This document shows, one piece after another, positions 1 through 7,736 of a stretch of DNA of 20,713 bases. Source of the stretch: an uncultured Collinsella sp. (GTDB lineage: Bacteria; Actinomycetota; Coriobacteriia; Coriobacteriales; Coriobacteriaceae). Within the stretch, counting starts at the first letter, position 1. Every line of letters begins with the position of its first letter. Position numbers and translations under genes: made by a program. The notes under the pieces are model-generated. The model had not been told where the DNA came from. It saw only the letters and a list, made by a program, of their open reading frames with translations, and searched no databases. The stretch lies in assembly GCA_900550815.1 (NCBI GenBank), contig URTW01000011.1, positions 1 through 20,713 on the forward strand, given 5' to 3'.

Positions 1-1646
1 CAGTCGACGAGTGCTACTGCGCCGCCCTGGCGGATAAGAATCGCATCGGCCTGGCCCACATCGAGCACCGTCACCGAAGGCGGAGCGAATCGATCCCAGT
101 AGGCGTACGGAATCGCAGCCAAGAGCACCAGGCATGCAAGCCCCACCGCCATAGGACGTGCACGGGGACGCGGCCACCAGACCAGCAGAACCGCCAGCAA
201 ACACGGCACTAGGTAAATCCACATGCTATCGGGCGGCACGCGCACGGATGCACCCGGCACGGCGGCAAACAGCTGCTCGAAGAACAGCGCGCAACGGGAG
301 GCAATCATGGGCACAACGAGCGCCCAAGTCCGCAACGGTGCCACGAGCGAAAAGGGAACCAGCACGATCGACACGGCAAGCAGTACGCTCACCACCGGAC
401 CGATGACCGCATTTGCCAGCGGAGCAATGAGCGAGAACGTACCGAAGGCAGGAATGGTAATGGGAAGTGTCGCCAGTTGCGAGCACAGCGTGACGGAAAG
501 CATGCTGGCAACGCCCGATGGCACACCCAGCTCGCCCAAAGCGTAGGTCGCATAGGGGCAAAAGCACAGAATGGCTAAGACGCTGGCACATGAAAGCTGA
601 AAGCCCATCTCGAACAGCACCGTCGGCCGCAGTAGAACAAAGATGGACATGGTAACAAAGAGTGCCGAAAGGCCGTGCCGGCGACGCCCCGCGCCGTTTA
701 CGACAAGCGTCGCGAATACCATGCAGCACGCGCGCACGGCCGAGGGAGACGCGCCCGTAAAGGCAGCGTAGCCCACAAGCGTTATCGCCAGTATCGCCCG
801 CTGAAGACCACGTGAGCACCGAGTCTTTTGCAATAAACCCTCGATTACAAACCCCACGATAGCCAAATGGCTGCCCGAGACGGCGATAAGATGCGCCGTT
901 CCCGTCACCGAAAACCAGTCGCCCGCCGGCTGGGCGCGCAGCTCGGCCGAACGACCGCAGACGACACCGGCTATGAGCGCACGCGCCGGGTCGGTCGCAG
1001 CCGCGATGGACGCAAGCAGCCCATTTCGCAGCCGAAGCAGCGGCCCCGGAGAGCCCTCATCGACCGGCACAATCCGAACGGCTTGAACCTTGCGCACCTC
1101 GCCTCGGAGCACGCGCGATCGTCCATACGCATCGTTCTCAAAACGCGAAACGCGACCGATAACACGCACGTGCGCCCCGACCTTGAGCTCACGGTCAAAC
1201 GATAGGCGAACCGTTGCCAGGTTCTTACCGTCCGCGCGTGCCTCGCAGGTATAGGAATACACGTCGTCGTTTATGGATGGATCACCCTGCACGACAAACT
1301 CGAGGCTGCTTGCCGCTCGACCATCGAGCGCCTTCGAGGCACTCAGCGTGCCCACAGCCCACCACACCGAGACGACCGCTCCCGCCACGAGACCGACGGA
1401 CGCGGCATACAGCCACCGCTTCCAAGGGGCAAGCCGCGCACAAGATTGAGCCAGCACAACGAATACCGCCGCCGCAACGGGAATGGCCCATAGCGGCCCG
1501 ACCGCCGGAGCCCGCTCCCTCAGCAGCGCATCAGCGACCATGTTGAGCACCAAGACGCAGCTCATGCACATGCCGGCACACAGGGCCATCGTCCACGGCA
1601 TCAGGGGCCGCGGAGGCATCACGTGCTCGCGCTCGGTCGCACTCAT
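1..1646 (-). CDS. comEC: ComEC/Rec2 competence DNA channel, C-terminus cut by left edge
   Basis: This is the inner-membrane channel that takes up single-stranded DNA during transformation. The frame runs open from an ATG at 1646 to the window edge, giving about 548 residues of a protein that is usually 700-800 long. An N-terminal pair of hydrophobic segments is followed by a soluble OB-like part around residues 100-190. The family's signature segment (TGTAHLIAVSGSHLAIV) lies near residue 255. Several hydrophobic helices follow. The last visible residues (VLDVGQADAILIRQGG) are the start of the metallo-beta-lactamase-like domain; its metal motif is off the edge. The start overlaps the comEA stop by four bases (ATGA), so the pair is translationally coupled. 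I found no frame break in my translation. Identity is firm from motif order and from the comEA neighbour; whether the strain is competent cannot be told. Confidence 0.93.
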   Translation of the reverse strand, partial: MSATEREHVMPPRPLMPWTMALCAGMCMSCVLVLNMVADALLRERAPAVGPLWAIPVAAAVFVVLAQSCARLAPWKRWLYAASVGLVAGAVVSVWWAVGTLSASKALDGRAASSLEFVVQGDPSINDDVYSYTCEARADGKNLATVRLSFDRELKVGAHVRVIGRVSRFENDAYGRSRVLRGEVRKVQAVRIVPVDEGSPGPLLRLRNGLLASIAAATDPARALIAGVVCGRSAELRAQPAGDWFSVTGTAHLIAVSGSHLAIVGFVIEGLLQKTRCSRGLQRAILAITLVGYAAFTGASPSAVRACCMVFATLVVNGAGRRRHGLSALFVTMSIFVLLRPTVLFEMGFQLSCASVLAILCFCPYATYALGELGVPSGVASMLSVTLCSQLATLPITIPAFGTFSLIAPLANAVIGPVVSVLLAVSIVLVPFSLVAPLRTWALVVPMIASRCALFFEQLFAAVPGASVRVPPDSMWIYLVPCLLAVLLVWWPRPRARPMAVGLACLVLLAAIPYAYWDRFAPPSVTVLDVGQADAILIRQGGAVALVD

Positions 1647-2356
1647 ACGCAGATGCAATCTTTGATTTTGGCAAGCTTCTTCTCGCCGATTCCCGACACA
1701 CGCATCAGATCGTCAACCGAAGAAAAAGCACCGTTCTTTGTCCGCTCATCGATAATCGACTGGGCCATAGAGGGGCCGATGCCCGAAAGCGTCTGCAGCT
1801 CTTCTGCGCTTGCCGTATTGATGTTTACTAGGCCTGTTGCGCCACCCGCGCCCGATGATGCGGAAACCCCACCATCAACACCGGCTTCCGCAATGGACGC
1901 CTGCTGCTCCCCTACCGTTGGAACATGGATTTTTTGTCCATCAGTGACCTTAGATGCCCGATTGAGCCCCGTAACGTCTGCCTCGGGCGCCCGCCCGCCG
2001 GCGGCATCAATCGCCTGAGCCACCCGCGCGCCGTCCTTGAGACGATATACGCCGGGCGACACAACGGCGCCATCAACATCGACATAGACCTCTGCCGCAG
2101 CAGACGCCTTAGGCGAAGAGCCTTCGGATGTCTTTCCACTCGAAGCATCGCCGGATCCCGGCTCCACCAACGAGCCCGAACCATCAGTCCGCTCAAAAGA
2201 CACGCCGCTGGCACCGCCGCCAAGGTTCGCCATCGCCAAGCCGCTCGCCATCGCAATGACAACCAGTATCGCCATCACCACTGCCTTATGACCGAGCAGC
2301 TTGTCCGCCAAGCGGTCCATCCGTTTGACCCGTTCGTGTTGTTCGCGCTGCGCCAT
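1643..2356 (-). CDS. comEA: ComEA helix-hairpin-helix DNA receptor
   Basis: This membrane-anchored DNA-binding protein hands incoming DNA to ComEC. The 237-residue product has a short basic N-terminus, one membrane segment at about residues 25-44, and a Ser/Gly/Glu-rich linker. An SLBB-type domain follows at about 89-146 (VYVDVDGAVVSPGVY). After a second flexible linker, a C-terminal tandem helix-hairpin-helix domain covers about 176-237 (LVNINTASAEELQTLSGIG and VSGIGEKKLAKI). I chose the ATG at 2356 because GGGAGG sits seven bases upstream. An in-frame ATG at 2446 would add 30 residues without a comparable ribosome site. The order anchor, SLBB, HhH is the usual Gram-positive ComEA layout. 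The gene forms a two-gene operon with comEC, with four bases of overlap. Confidence 0.95.
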   Translation of the reverse strand: MAQREQHERVKRMDRLADKLLGHKAVVMAILVVIAMASGLAMANLGGGASGVSFERTDGSGSLVEPGSGDASSGKTSEGSSPKASAAAEVYVDVDGAVVSPGVYRLKDGARVAQAIDAAGGRAPEADVTGLNRASKVTDGQKIHVPTVGEQQASIAEAGVDGGVSASSGAGGATGLVNINTASAEELQTLSGIGPSMAQSIIDERTKNGAFSSVDDLMRVSGIGEKKLAKIKDCICV

Positions 2357-2435
2357 AGCAAAACCTCCCAACAACATCGTGTCAGGAAAAGAGCCCTGCA
2401 ACAGCCACGCTCCAAAACCGGTTTTAGCGGTCAAA

Positions 2436-2454
2436 CCAAAAACCAACCAAAACC
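2436..2454 (-). other. Two-tier G-quadruplex-type motif upstream of comEA
   Basis: On the minus strand four GG pairs are separated by loops of 4, 2 and 5 thymines, about 80 bases before the comEA start. The spacing fits a two-quartet quadruplex. No clear sigma-70 promoter was found in 2357-2525, and this is the only distinctive pattern there. Folding is an inference; two-quartet motifs arise by chance fairly often. Confidence 0.25.
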
Positions 2455-2525
2455 TTGCACAAATCTGTCCATTTATTCAGGCACACGTCAGCAAATGAGC
2501 ACTTAGTCGCAAAATGCCCAGATAG

Positions 2526-2559
2526 CAAAAGACCGACGATGCAAGCGCATCGTCGGTCT
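2526..2559 (-). terminator. Rho-independent terminator after thiI
   Basis: A perfect 13-bp stem (2530-2542 with 2547-2559) closes a four-base loop. On the minus strand it is followed by TTTT. It lies 11 bases past the thiI stop and closes the mihF-gmk-rpoZ-thiI unit, separating it from comEA. Confidence 0.9.
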
Positions 2560-2569
2560 ATGCACAAAT

Positions 2570-3814
2570 TTACTCGTGATCTTGGTAAATCTCACGCGGA
2601 GCAAGCTCCGAATGTTTACGTTTTAAGGTCTTAGGGGCCTTATACGTGTTGCTCTCGAAGTCGATGTACTCGGTCTGCTTGAGCAGGCGCTCGATCATCT
2701 CCTCGTGATTGAGCAGCTCCCCGGCCTCATCCACGGCATCGAGTAAAGCGTGCGACTCGGGACGGCGCGGCATAACGAGCGTGCAGCAGTCGGGAGCGGC
2801 CTCAGTCGAGATATCGAACGTACCGATCTCCTCGGCGCGCGCGATGATCTCCTGCTTGTCCGAACCGATGAGAGGACGGAACACGGGGATCTTCACGGCC
2901 TCGTTGACGGCCATGATGTTCTCAAGCGTTTGGGAGGCAACCTGCCCAAGCGATTCACCCGTAACGATGGCCTTGGCGCCCTCGATGTGTGCAATGCGCT
3001 CGGCAACCGAATACATAATGCGGCGATACATGATCACGCGCAGGTTGCTGGGACAGGTGACCGAAATCTCACGCTGACAGTCGCCAAACGGCACAACGTA
3101 CAGGCGGCCGATCTGGACACCCGGCTCAAGCGCACGGATGATGTCCTGCACCAAATACTCGCTCGTATCGGGCGTCTGCGGACGACCGGAGAAATGTACC
3201 GGCACGCACACCGCACCGCGACGCGCGAGCATCCAAGTCGCCACCGGAGAATCGATACCCGACGACAGCAGCGTCACGACCTTGCCGGCAGAACCCACCG
3301 GCAGACCGCCCACGCCGCGCTCGGAGCGCGCGTACACATAAACGCTACCCTGAACCACAAGTACATGCACCATGGCATCGGGGTCGTGCATTTGAACCTT
3401 TTTATCGGGGAAGGCCTCGCACAGCACCTCGCCCACCTGACGATTGATATCAATCGAGGTGAGCTCATAGTCAGTATTGGAGCGCTTGGCGTGCACCTTA
3501 AACGAATCGAAAGGACCAAACTCGCGCAGCGCCTTGACGGCGGCGGCACAGTACTCCTGCGGGTCGCGGTTAGTGTGATACGCCAAAGACACACGAGCAA
3601 CGCCGGGAACGGTGCGAATGACACGCGCCGCCTCATCGGCCTGATGCTCGTTAAAGGTCACGAGGATATAACCGGAAATTCGAGACACGGCATTCACGGA
3701 AAAGGCGGCCAAGGCCGCCTTGATGTTATCCATGAGGATATGCTCAAAATGTGCGCGGTTCTTGCCCTTCAGTCCAACCTCGTGATAGTGGACCAGACAG
3801 ACGCGAGCTGCCAT
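2570..3814 (-). CDS. thiI: tRNA 4-thiouridine / thiamine-thiazole sulfurtransferase ThiI
   Basis: ThiI adenylates and thiolates U8 of tRNA, and in many bacteria also supplies sulfur for the thiamine thiazole ring. The 414-residue product has an N-terminal ferredoxin-like part with HEVGLKGKNR at about 11-20, a THUMP domain at about 60-165, and an ATP-binding PP-loop SSGIDSP at 184-190. The conserved PDCC segment lies near 340. It stops soon after the synthetase domain, so it is the short form without the rhodanese domain of the E. coli enzyme. Its ATG directly abuts the rpoZ stop codon, so it is probably coupled to rpoZ. In mycobacteria and streptomycetes coaBC usually takes this place after rpoZ. 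Identity is firm; the thiamine role is known for the family and cannot be judged here. Confidence 0.96.
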   Translation of the reverse strand: MAARVCLVHYHEVGLKGKNRAHFEHILMDNIKAALAAFSVNAVSRISGYILVTFNEHQADEAARVIRTVPGVARVSLAYHTNRDPQEYCAAAVKALREFGPFDSFKVHAKRSNTDYELTSIDINRQVGEVLCEAFPDKKVQMHDPDAMVHVLVVQGSVYVYARSERGVGGLPVGSAGKVVTLLSSGIDSPVATWMLARRGAVCVPVHFSGRPQTPDTSEYLVQDIIRALEPGVQIGRLYVVPFGDCQREISVTCPSNLRVIMYRRIMYSVAERIAHIEGAKAIVTGESLGQVASQTLENIMAVNEAVKIPVFRPLIGSDKQEIIARAEEIGTFDISTEAAPDCCTLVMPRRPESHALLDAVDEAGELLNHEEMIERLLKQTEYIDFESNTYKAPKTLKRKHSELAPREIYQDHE

Positions 3815-4096
3815 TTAGGCTTCAGCAACCTTGTGGCCGAGCGCCTTCTCGTAACGGGCCTCGTCGTAAGAGATGTCGCCATCGACAATCTCGTCCATAG
3901 CCATCGAGATGGTATCGGCACCGGAAAGCCCGATGGTGATGTCATCGACATCCTGGACGGCAAGCACGCGGTTGTGCTGGCCACGCAGCATGCTATTGAT
4001 GTCGCAGGCGCGCTTGGAGGCAAGCGAAGCGAGCAGGAAGCGGTTGTGATCGGTCTTCTCCAGAAGATCGTCAATGCAAGGCTTTACAACGGACAC
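3815..4096 (-). CDS. rpoZ: RNA polymerase omega subunit
   Basis: Omega is the small subunit that helps fold and hold beta-prime in RNA polymerase. The 93-residue product carries the family's N-terminal helix pattern: a conserved CIDDLLEKTDHNRFLL stretch followed by SKRACDINSMLRG. It has an acidic middle and the usual short C-terminus, and its length is typical. The start is a GTG at 4096, five bases after the gmk stop. A GAGG lies close upstream and AAAGGA lies ten bases upstream. It sits inside mihF-gmk-rpoZ-thiI, and gmk-rpoZ adjacency is conserved very widely, which supports the call for so short a protein. Confidence 0.95.
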   Translation of the reverse strand: MSVVKPCIDDLLEKTDHNRFLLASLASKRACDINSMLRGQHNRVLAVQDVDDITIGLSGADTISMAMDEIVDGDISYDEARYEKALGHKVAEA

Positions 4097-4101
4097 GGAC
4101 C

Positions 4102-4671
4102 TCAGATCCTTTCATGCATATCGAGAACGCGAACGAGCTCATCGGTCGCGCGGTCGAGATCGTCATTTACCACGACGTCGTCGTAGCGGTCGGCAAGGGC
4201 AAGCTCATCGGCGGCGTTTGCCATACGCAGCTCAATCGTCTCGGGCGTCTCGGTACCGCGACCGACTAGACGCTCGCGGAGTACCTCAAGCGAAGGCGGC
4301 TTGATAAAGATCAGCACGGCCTCGGGGAAACGCTCCTTCACCTGCAGGGCACCCTGGACATCGATCTCCAAGATGAGAGACGAACCAGAGGCGAGCTTGG
4401 ACTGAACCTCGCTCACCAACGTGCCGTAGCAGTTACCGTGGACCTCGGCCCACTCAACAAACTCACCGTTTGCCACGCGGCGGTCGAACTCCTCACGCGT
4501 CAGGAAAAAGTAATTGACGCCATCGACCTCGCCTTTGCGTGGGGCTCGCGTGGTAGCCGAAACCGTCAGGCCCAGGTTAGAGCGACGCTCGCGAACACGA
4601 GTGACGAGCGTACCCTTGCCTGCGCCTGACGGTCCAGAAATCACAAAGAGCTTGGAATCCTGAGCGCTCAC
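4102..4671 (-). CDS. gmk: Guanylate kinase
   Basis: Gmk phosphorylates GMP to GDP with ATP in the cytoplasm. The 189-residue length is typical for the bacterial enzyme. The P-loop GPSGAGKGT is at residues 13-21. The GMP-binding region follows (SATTRAPRKGEVDGVNYFF), with the EWAEVHGNCYGT segment near residue 75-85. The start is a GTG at 4671, which directly abuts the mihF stop. No strong ribosome site is visible, so translation probably depends on ribosomes finishing mihF. The neighbours mIHF upstream and RpoZ downstream match the conserved actinobacterial order. Confidence 0.96.
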   Translation of the reverse strand: MSAQDSKLFVISGPSGAGKGTLVTRVRERRSNLGLTVSATTRAPRKGEVDGVNYFFLTREEFDRRVANGEFVEWAEVHGNCYGTLVSEVQSKLASGSSLILEIDVQGALQVKERFPEAVLIFIKPPSLEVLRERLVGRGTETPETIELRMANAADELALADRYDDVVVNDDLDRATDELVRVLDMHERI

Positions 4672-4980
4672 TTATTTGGTCAGCTGCTCGAGGAGCTGCT
4701 CGCGCTGACGGACGCCGAGGCCCTGGACGCGACGGGTAGCGGAGATACCGAGCTCCTCCATGATCTTGGCGGCCTTGGCCTTGCCATAACCAGGGAGAGA
4801 CTCGATGAGGGTGGAAACCTTCATGCGGGAAGCGATGGGGTCATCGGAGTTGAGCACGGACTCGAGGGACTTCTCGCCCTTCTTGATCTGCTCGCGAAGC
4901 TCAGCGCGGGCGTGACGTGCGGCAGCAGCCTTCTCAAGAGCCTGCTTGCGCTGCTCATCGGTAAGCTGAGGGAGTGCCAT
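4672..4980 (-). CDS. mihF: Actinobacterial integration host factor (mIHF)
   Basis: mIHF is a nucleoid-associated DNA-bending protein specific to Actinobacteria and unrelated to the IHF of E. coli. The 102-residue product starts MALPQLTDEQR, has a long Ala/Lys/Arg-rich helix, and ends in a helix-two-turn-helix region around residues 60-102. That region includes LIESLPGYGKAKAAKIMEELG and VQGLGVRQREQLLEQL. The GG-rich turns between helices are the family's DNA-contacting loops. I chose the ATG at 4980 because GGAGG lies six bases upstream; an in-frame ATG at 4992 would overlap that site. It is the first gene of mihF-gmk-rpoZ-thiI, and the placement just after pyrF copies the order known in mycobacteria. 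Confidence 0.94.
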   Translation of the reverse strand: MALPQLTDEQRKQALEKAAAARHARAELREQIKKGEKSLESVLNSDDPIASRMKVSTLIESLPGYGKAKAAKIMEELGISATRRVQGLGVRQREQLLEQLTK

Positions 4981-5068
4981 TCGTACCTCCAAAAAGTTGG
5001 GTTATATCTGATTCAATAATTGGCATTTTAGCACGTAGAACGTACAAAATGCCCAATCGCGGCTCCAT

Positions 5069-5097
5069 AGGTTAGACGATACCCGCAAAAAGTGCAA
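5069..5097 (-). promoter_or_regulatory. Probable sigma-70-type promoter of mihF operon
   Basis: On the minus strand TTGCAC (5097-5092) and TAACCT (5074-5069) are separated by exactly 17 bases. They lie about 90 bases upstream of the mihF start. The match to consensus is fair (-35 four of six, -10 three to four of six), so this is a reasonable but unproven promoter. Confidence 0.5.
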
Positions 5098-5116
5098 TAT
5101 ACTGCGCCCAAAGTTA

Positions 5117-5174
5117 AGCCCCTGACCTGCGATTCCACACAAAGGATGGGAAAGTTTACGCAGGCACAGGGGCT
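5117..5174 (-). other. Long unexplained stem-loop between pyrF and mihF
   Basis: AGCCCCTG and CCTGCG (5117-5131) pair with CGCAGG and CAGGGGCT (5159-5174). This makes 14 base pairs broken only by a 1x2 internal loop, around a 27-base apical loop. It begins about 45 bases after the pyrF stop. The bases after it on the minus strand (TTAACTTT) are only weakly U-rich; on the plus strand it is followed by ATTTTG. It may end pyr transcription, or it may be a structured RNA. It does not match a riboswitch class that I recognise. Confidence 0.55.
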
Positions 5175-5219
5175 ATTTTGTGCTAATGAGACCCAAAAGT
5201 GGTGACTTAGGGGAATCTT

Positions 5220-5936
5220 TTAGGCGACGTTTTCGACCAGCTCAGCGACAATAGCGTCAAAGGCGGCAACCGGATCGTCGGCGCCGGTGATGGGACGGCC
5301 CACCACAATGTGGCTTGCGCCACGCTCGATAGCCTGGGAAGGCGTCGCCACGCGGGACTGGTCACCAAGGGCGGCACCCACCGGACGCACACCCGGAGTC
5401 ACGATCAGGGCATCGGGACCCAGCAGCTCACGCATGTCGTGAGCCTCCATCGGCGAGCACACGATACCGTCGATGCCGTTGGCCTGAGCGAGCTTTGCCA
5501 GGCGGGCGGCCTCCTCGGCCACGGGCGACTCGACGCCGATCTCGCTCAAGGCATCCTGGTTCATGCTCGTGAGCACGGTGATGGCGACGAGCTTGGCGCG
5601 GTCCTCGCGCGCCTCCTCGGCGCCCTCGCGGCAGGCAGCGAGCATGGCGCCCGAACCCAAGCCGTGGACCGAAAGCAGATCGGCACCGGCAAGCGAGGCC
5701 GAGCGGGCGGCACCGCGAACCTGATGCGGAATATCATGAAACTTAAGGTCAAGAAAGACCTTAAAGCCCAGGTCCTTAAAGGTCTTGACGATCTGGGGAC
5801 CCTCGGCGTAATAGAGCGTCATGCCAACCTTGAGCCAGGCGGCATGGCCCGAAAGCTCGTGGGCAAGCTCGAGCGCACGCTCACGGTCGCAGTCGAGGGC
5901 GACGATAACACGGTCGCGGGCATCGGTCTCTAGCAT
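5220..5936 (-). CDS. pyrF: Orotidine-5'-phosphate decarboxylase
   Basis: PyrF decarboxylates OMP to UMP, the last step of UMP synthesis. The 238-residue product is the short class I enzyme. It begins with the substrate strand VIVALDCD at 10-17 and has the catalytic DLKFHDIP motif at 63-70, with the Asp-Lys-Asp set intact. Further conserved segments are SVHG, VTPGVRP and the phosphate-binding HIVVGRPIT near the end. The ATG at 5936 overlaps the pyrD stop by seven bases, so the two are coupled. A longer in-frame reading upstream would run into pyrD and is not credible. It is the last gene of the pyr operon; a large stem-loop follows about 45 bases later. Confidence 0.96.
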   Translation of the reverse strand: MLETDARDRVIVALDCDRERALELAHELSGHAAWLKVGMTLYYAEGPQIVKTFKDLGFKVFLDLKFHDIPHQVRGAARSASLAGADLLSVHGLGSGAMLAACREGAEEAREDRAKLVAITVLTSMNQDALSEIGVESPVAEEAARLAKLAQANGIDGIVCSPMEAHDMRELLGPDALIVTPGVRPVGAALGDQSRVATPSQAIERGASHIVVGRPITGADDPVAAFDAIVAELVENVA

Positions 5937-6838
5937 TCGAACGCACCTACCAGTTCGTTGATGTCCTTCACGCCCTGAGACTCGGCCCAGGTCTCGAGCT
6001 CGTGCGCGATCTTGAGCGAAGCGCACGGATCGACGAAGTTGGCCATGCCGACCGACACGCAGGTGGCGCCGGCCAGGATAAACTCGGCCGCATCTTCGCC
6101 GGGCATGACACCGCCGACACCGTTGATGGGGATATCGACGGCCTGGGCAACCTCCCAGACCATGCGCACGGCGATGTGGTGGCACAGTGGGCCCGAAAGG
6201 CCGCCCTTGGGCTTGGCCACGCGGGACTTGCGGGTATGGACGTCGATGGCCATGCCCTGGATGGAGTTGATGACCGAAAGGCCGTCGGCGCCGGCGGCCT
6301 CGAGGGCCTTGGCGAGCTCGGCGACGTTGACCGGCGCCAACTTCACGAACAGCGGCTTATCGGTCACCTTGCGACAGGCAGCCATTACGGACGAGGCGCC
6401 CGCGGTCGTGGAGCCCATGGCGGCACCGCCGGCGGCGTTATTGGGGCAGCTCACGTTGATCTCGTAGCCGGCAGCCCAGGGGCACAGCTCGACATACATC
6501 TCGAGTGCGCGGACAAACTCGTCAACGGAGTGGCCGGCAACCTGACAGATGACCTGGCAGCCGTCCTTGGAGAGCTGCTCGAGCCACGGACCGGACTCGC
6601 GAGCAAAGGCGGCCACGCCGGGGTTCTGAAGGCCCACGGAGTTGATCATACCGCCGGGGATCTCGGCCATGCGGGGCGCGGGGGTGCCGGGCGAGGGCGC
6701 GGCAGCGCAACGCTTGGTGGGGAGGGCGCCCAGCGGGGAAACAGCATAGAAGTGCTGGAACTGCCAACCGTAGCCAAAGGTACCGGCTGCAGTGTTGATG
6801 GGGTTCTGCATCTTGACGCCGCCGAAATCGACGGCCAT
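5930..6838 (-). CDS. pyrD: Dihydroorotate dehydrogenase class 1B, catalytic subunit
   Basis: PyrD oxidises dihydroorotate to orotate on FMN and, as the 1B type, passes electrons through PyrK to NAD+. The 302-residue product is a TIM barrel. Its N-terminal strand MAVDFGGVKMQNP leads into TAAGTFGYG. The catalytic cysteine lies at about residue 131 in INVSCPN, as in class 1 enzymes; class 2 enzymes have Ser. VGGV and the later SVGMANF segment fit FMN phosphate binding. The start is taken as the ATG at 6838. A GTG overlapping the pyrK stop (6853) is also possible, since no ribosome site clearly decides. pyrK lies immediately upstream, as expected for a heterotetramer. Confidence 0.95.
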   Translation of the reverse strand: MAVDFGGVKMQNPINTAAGTFGYGWQFQHFYAVSPLGALPTKRCAAAPSPGTPAPRMAEIPGGMINSVGLQNPGVAAFARESGPWLEQLSKDGCQVICQVAGHSVDEFVRALEMYVELCPWAAGYEINVSCPNNAAGGAAMGSTTAGASSVMAACRKVTDKPLFVKLAPVNVAELAKALEAAGADGLSVINSIQGMAIDVHTRKSRVAKPKGGLSGPLCHHIAVRMVWEVAQAVDIPINGVGGVMPGEDAAEFILAGATCVSVGMANFVDPCASLKIAHELETWAESQGVKDINELVGAFEC

Positions 6839-6852
6839 GTTCACGGTACCCA

Positions 6853-7644
6853 CTAGAAGACCACCACCTTGGAAGCATCGAACACGGGGCCGCACATGCA
6901 AGCACCCTTCATACCGTCGACCGTCTCGACATTGCAGGTGTTGCAGGCGCCAAAGCCACAGCTCATCATGCGCTCGAGCGACACCTCGCAGTACACACCG
7001 GCCTCGGCGGCAGCGGCGGCGACTTTCTTCATCATGACGGCGGGACCGCAGCTGGCGACGTAGTCGTAGCCGCCCTCGCCGAGCAGCTCGGCTGCCGGGT
7101 CGGTGCAAAAACCGTGCGTGCCGAGCGTGCCATCGTCGGTGCACACGTTAACCGTGGCGCCCAGCGCGCGGAACTCGTCGATGCCCACGGCCTTGGAAGC
7201 GGTGCCAAAGCCCAGGCACACGTCCACATCAACACTCTGCTCGGCAAGCATGCCGGCAAGGCACAGCACAGGCGGAACGCCGATGCCACCGGCGACGAGC
7301 AGGGCCTTCCTGGTGCCCTCGGGTACCATCCAGCCACGGCCACCGGGGCCCAGCTGGTTAGAGGTGGAGCCAGGGCCCATCTGGGACAAACGACGGGTAT
7401 CGTCGCCCACGACGGCGTACCACAGCTCGACGGTGCCGGCCTCGGCGGCGGCGCGGTAGTAGCTCAGGGGCACGCGAAGCAGCGAGGACGCATCACCGGG
7501 TACGGCGATGTTCACAAACTGACCGGGCTTGAGCGCACTTGCAAGCTTGGGGGCCGAGATGACGAGCGAGAAGACGCCGTCGGCAATCTCCCGGTTCGAG
7601 ACGACCTCGAAGTCGTGCATGCGTGCAGTGGAAGGTGTGGGCAT
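6853..7644 (-). CDS. pyrK: Dihydroorotate dehydrogenase electron transfer subunit
   Basis: PyrK carries FAD and a [2Fe-2S] cluster and links PyrD to NAD+. The 263-residue product has a ferredoxin-reductase-like FAD domain (residues about 10-110, with LKPGQFVNIAVPG). An NAD-binding part follows (LLVAGGIGVPPVL at about 130-142). The C-terminal cysteine cluster has C229, C234, C237 and C249, spaced as expected for the 2Fe-2S site (CGFGACNTC then a distant C). I chose the ATG at 7644 because GGAG lies five to six bases upstream. An in-frame ATG at 7680 lacks a site. The gene order pyrC-K-D-F is consistent with one polycistronic pyr operon; about 90 bases separate it from the pyrC stop. Confidence 0.95.
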   Translation of the reverse strand: MPTPSTARMHDFEVVSNREIADGVFSLVISAPKLASALKPGQFVNIAVPGDASSLLRVPLSYYRAAAEAGTVELWYAVVGDDTRRLSQMGPGSTSNQLGPGGRGWMVPEGTRKALLVAGGIGVPPVLCLAGMLAEQSVDVDVCLGFGTASKAVGIDEFRALGATVNVCTDDGTLGTHGFCTDPAAELLGEGGYDYVASCGPAVMMKKVAAAAAEAGVYCEVSLERMMSCGFGACNTCNVETVDGMKGACMCGPVFDASKVVVF

Positions 7645-7736
7645 AAACGCTCCAATCCCCCATGCGGTTGCATGGTCCAAACGAATAGAAAGCGCGGCAC
7701 CGCAAGGGCGCCGCGCACAAAAGCGATAAGGCTATG

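Noticed and set aside
2750..4186. Plus-strand open frame of 478 codons opposite thiI and rpoZ
   Set aside because: It is antisense to two certain genes, is rich in His/Arg, and shows no motif.
5117..5174. Known riboswitch, SRP RNA or 6S RNA between pyrF and mihF
   Set aside because: None of the conserved loops or bulges of the classes I know could be placed on it.
5937..6185. N-terminal extension of PyrF into pyrD
   Set aside because: The added residues are an out-of-frame reading of pyrD. Homology starts exactly at the ATG at 5936, where the overlap is seven bases.
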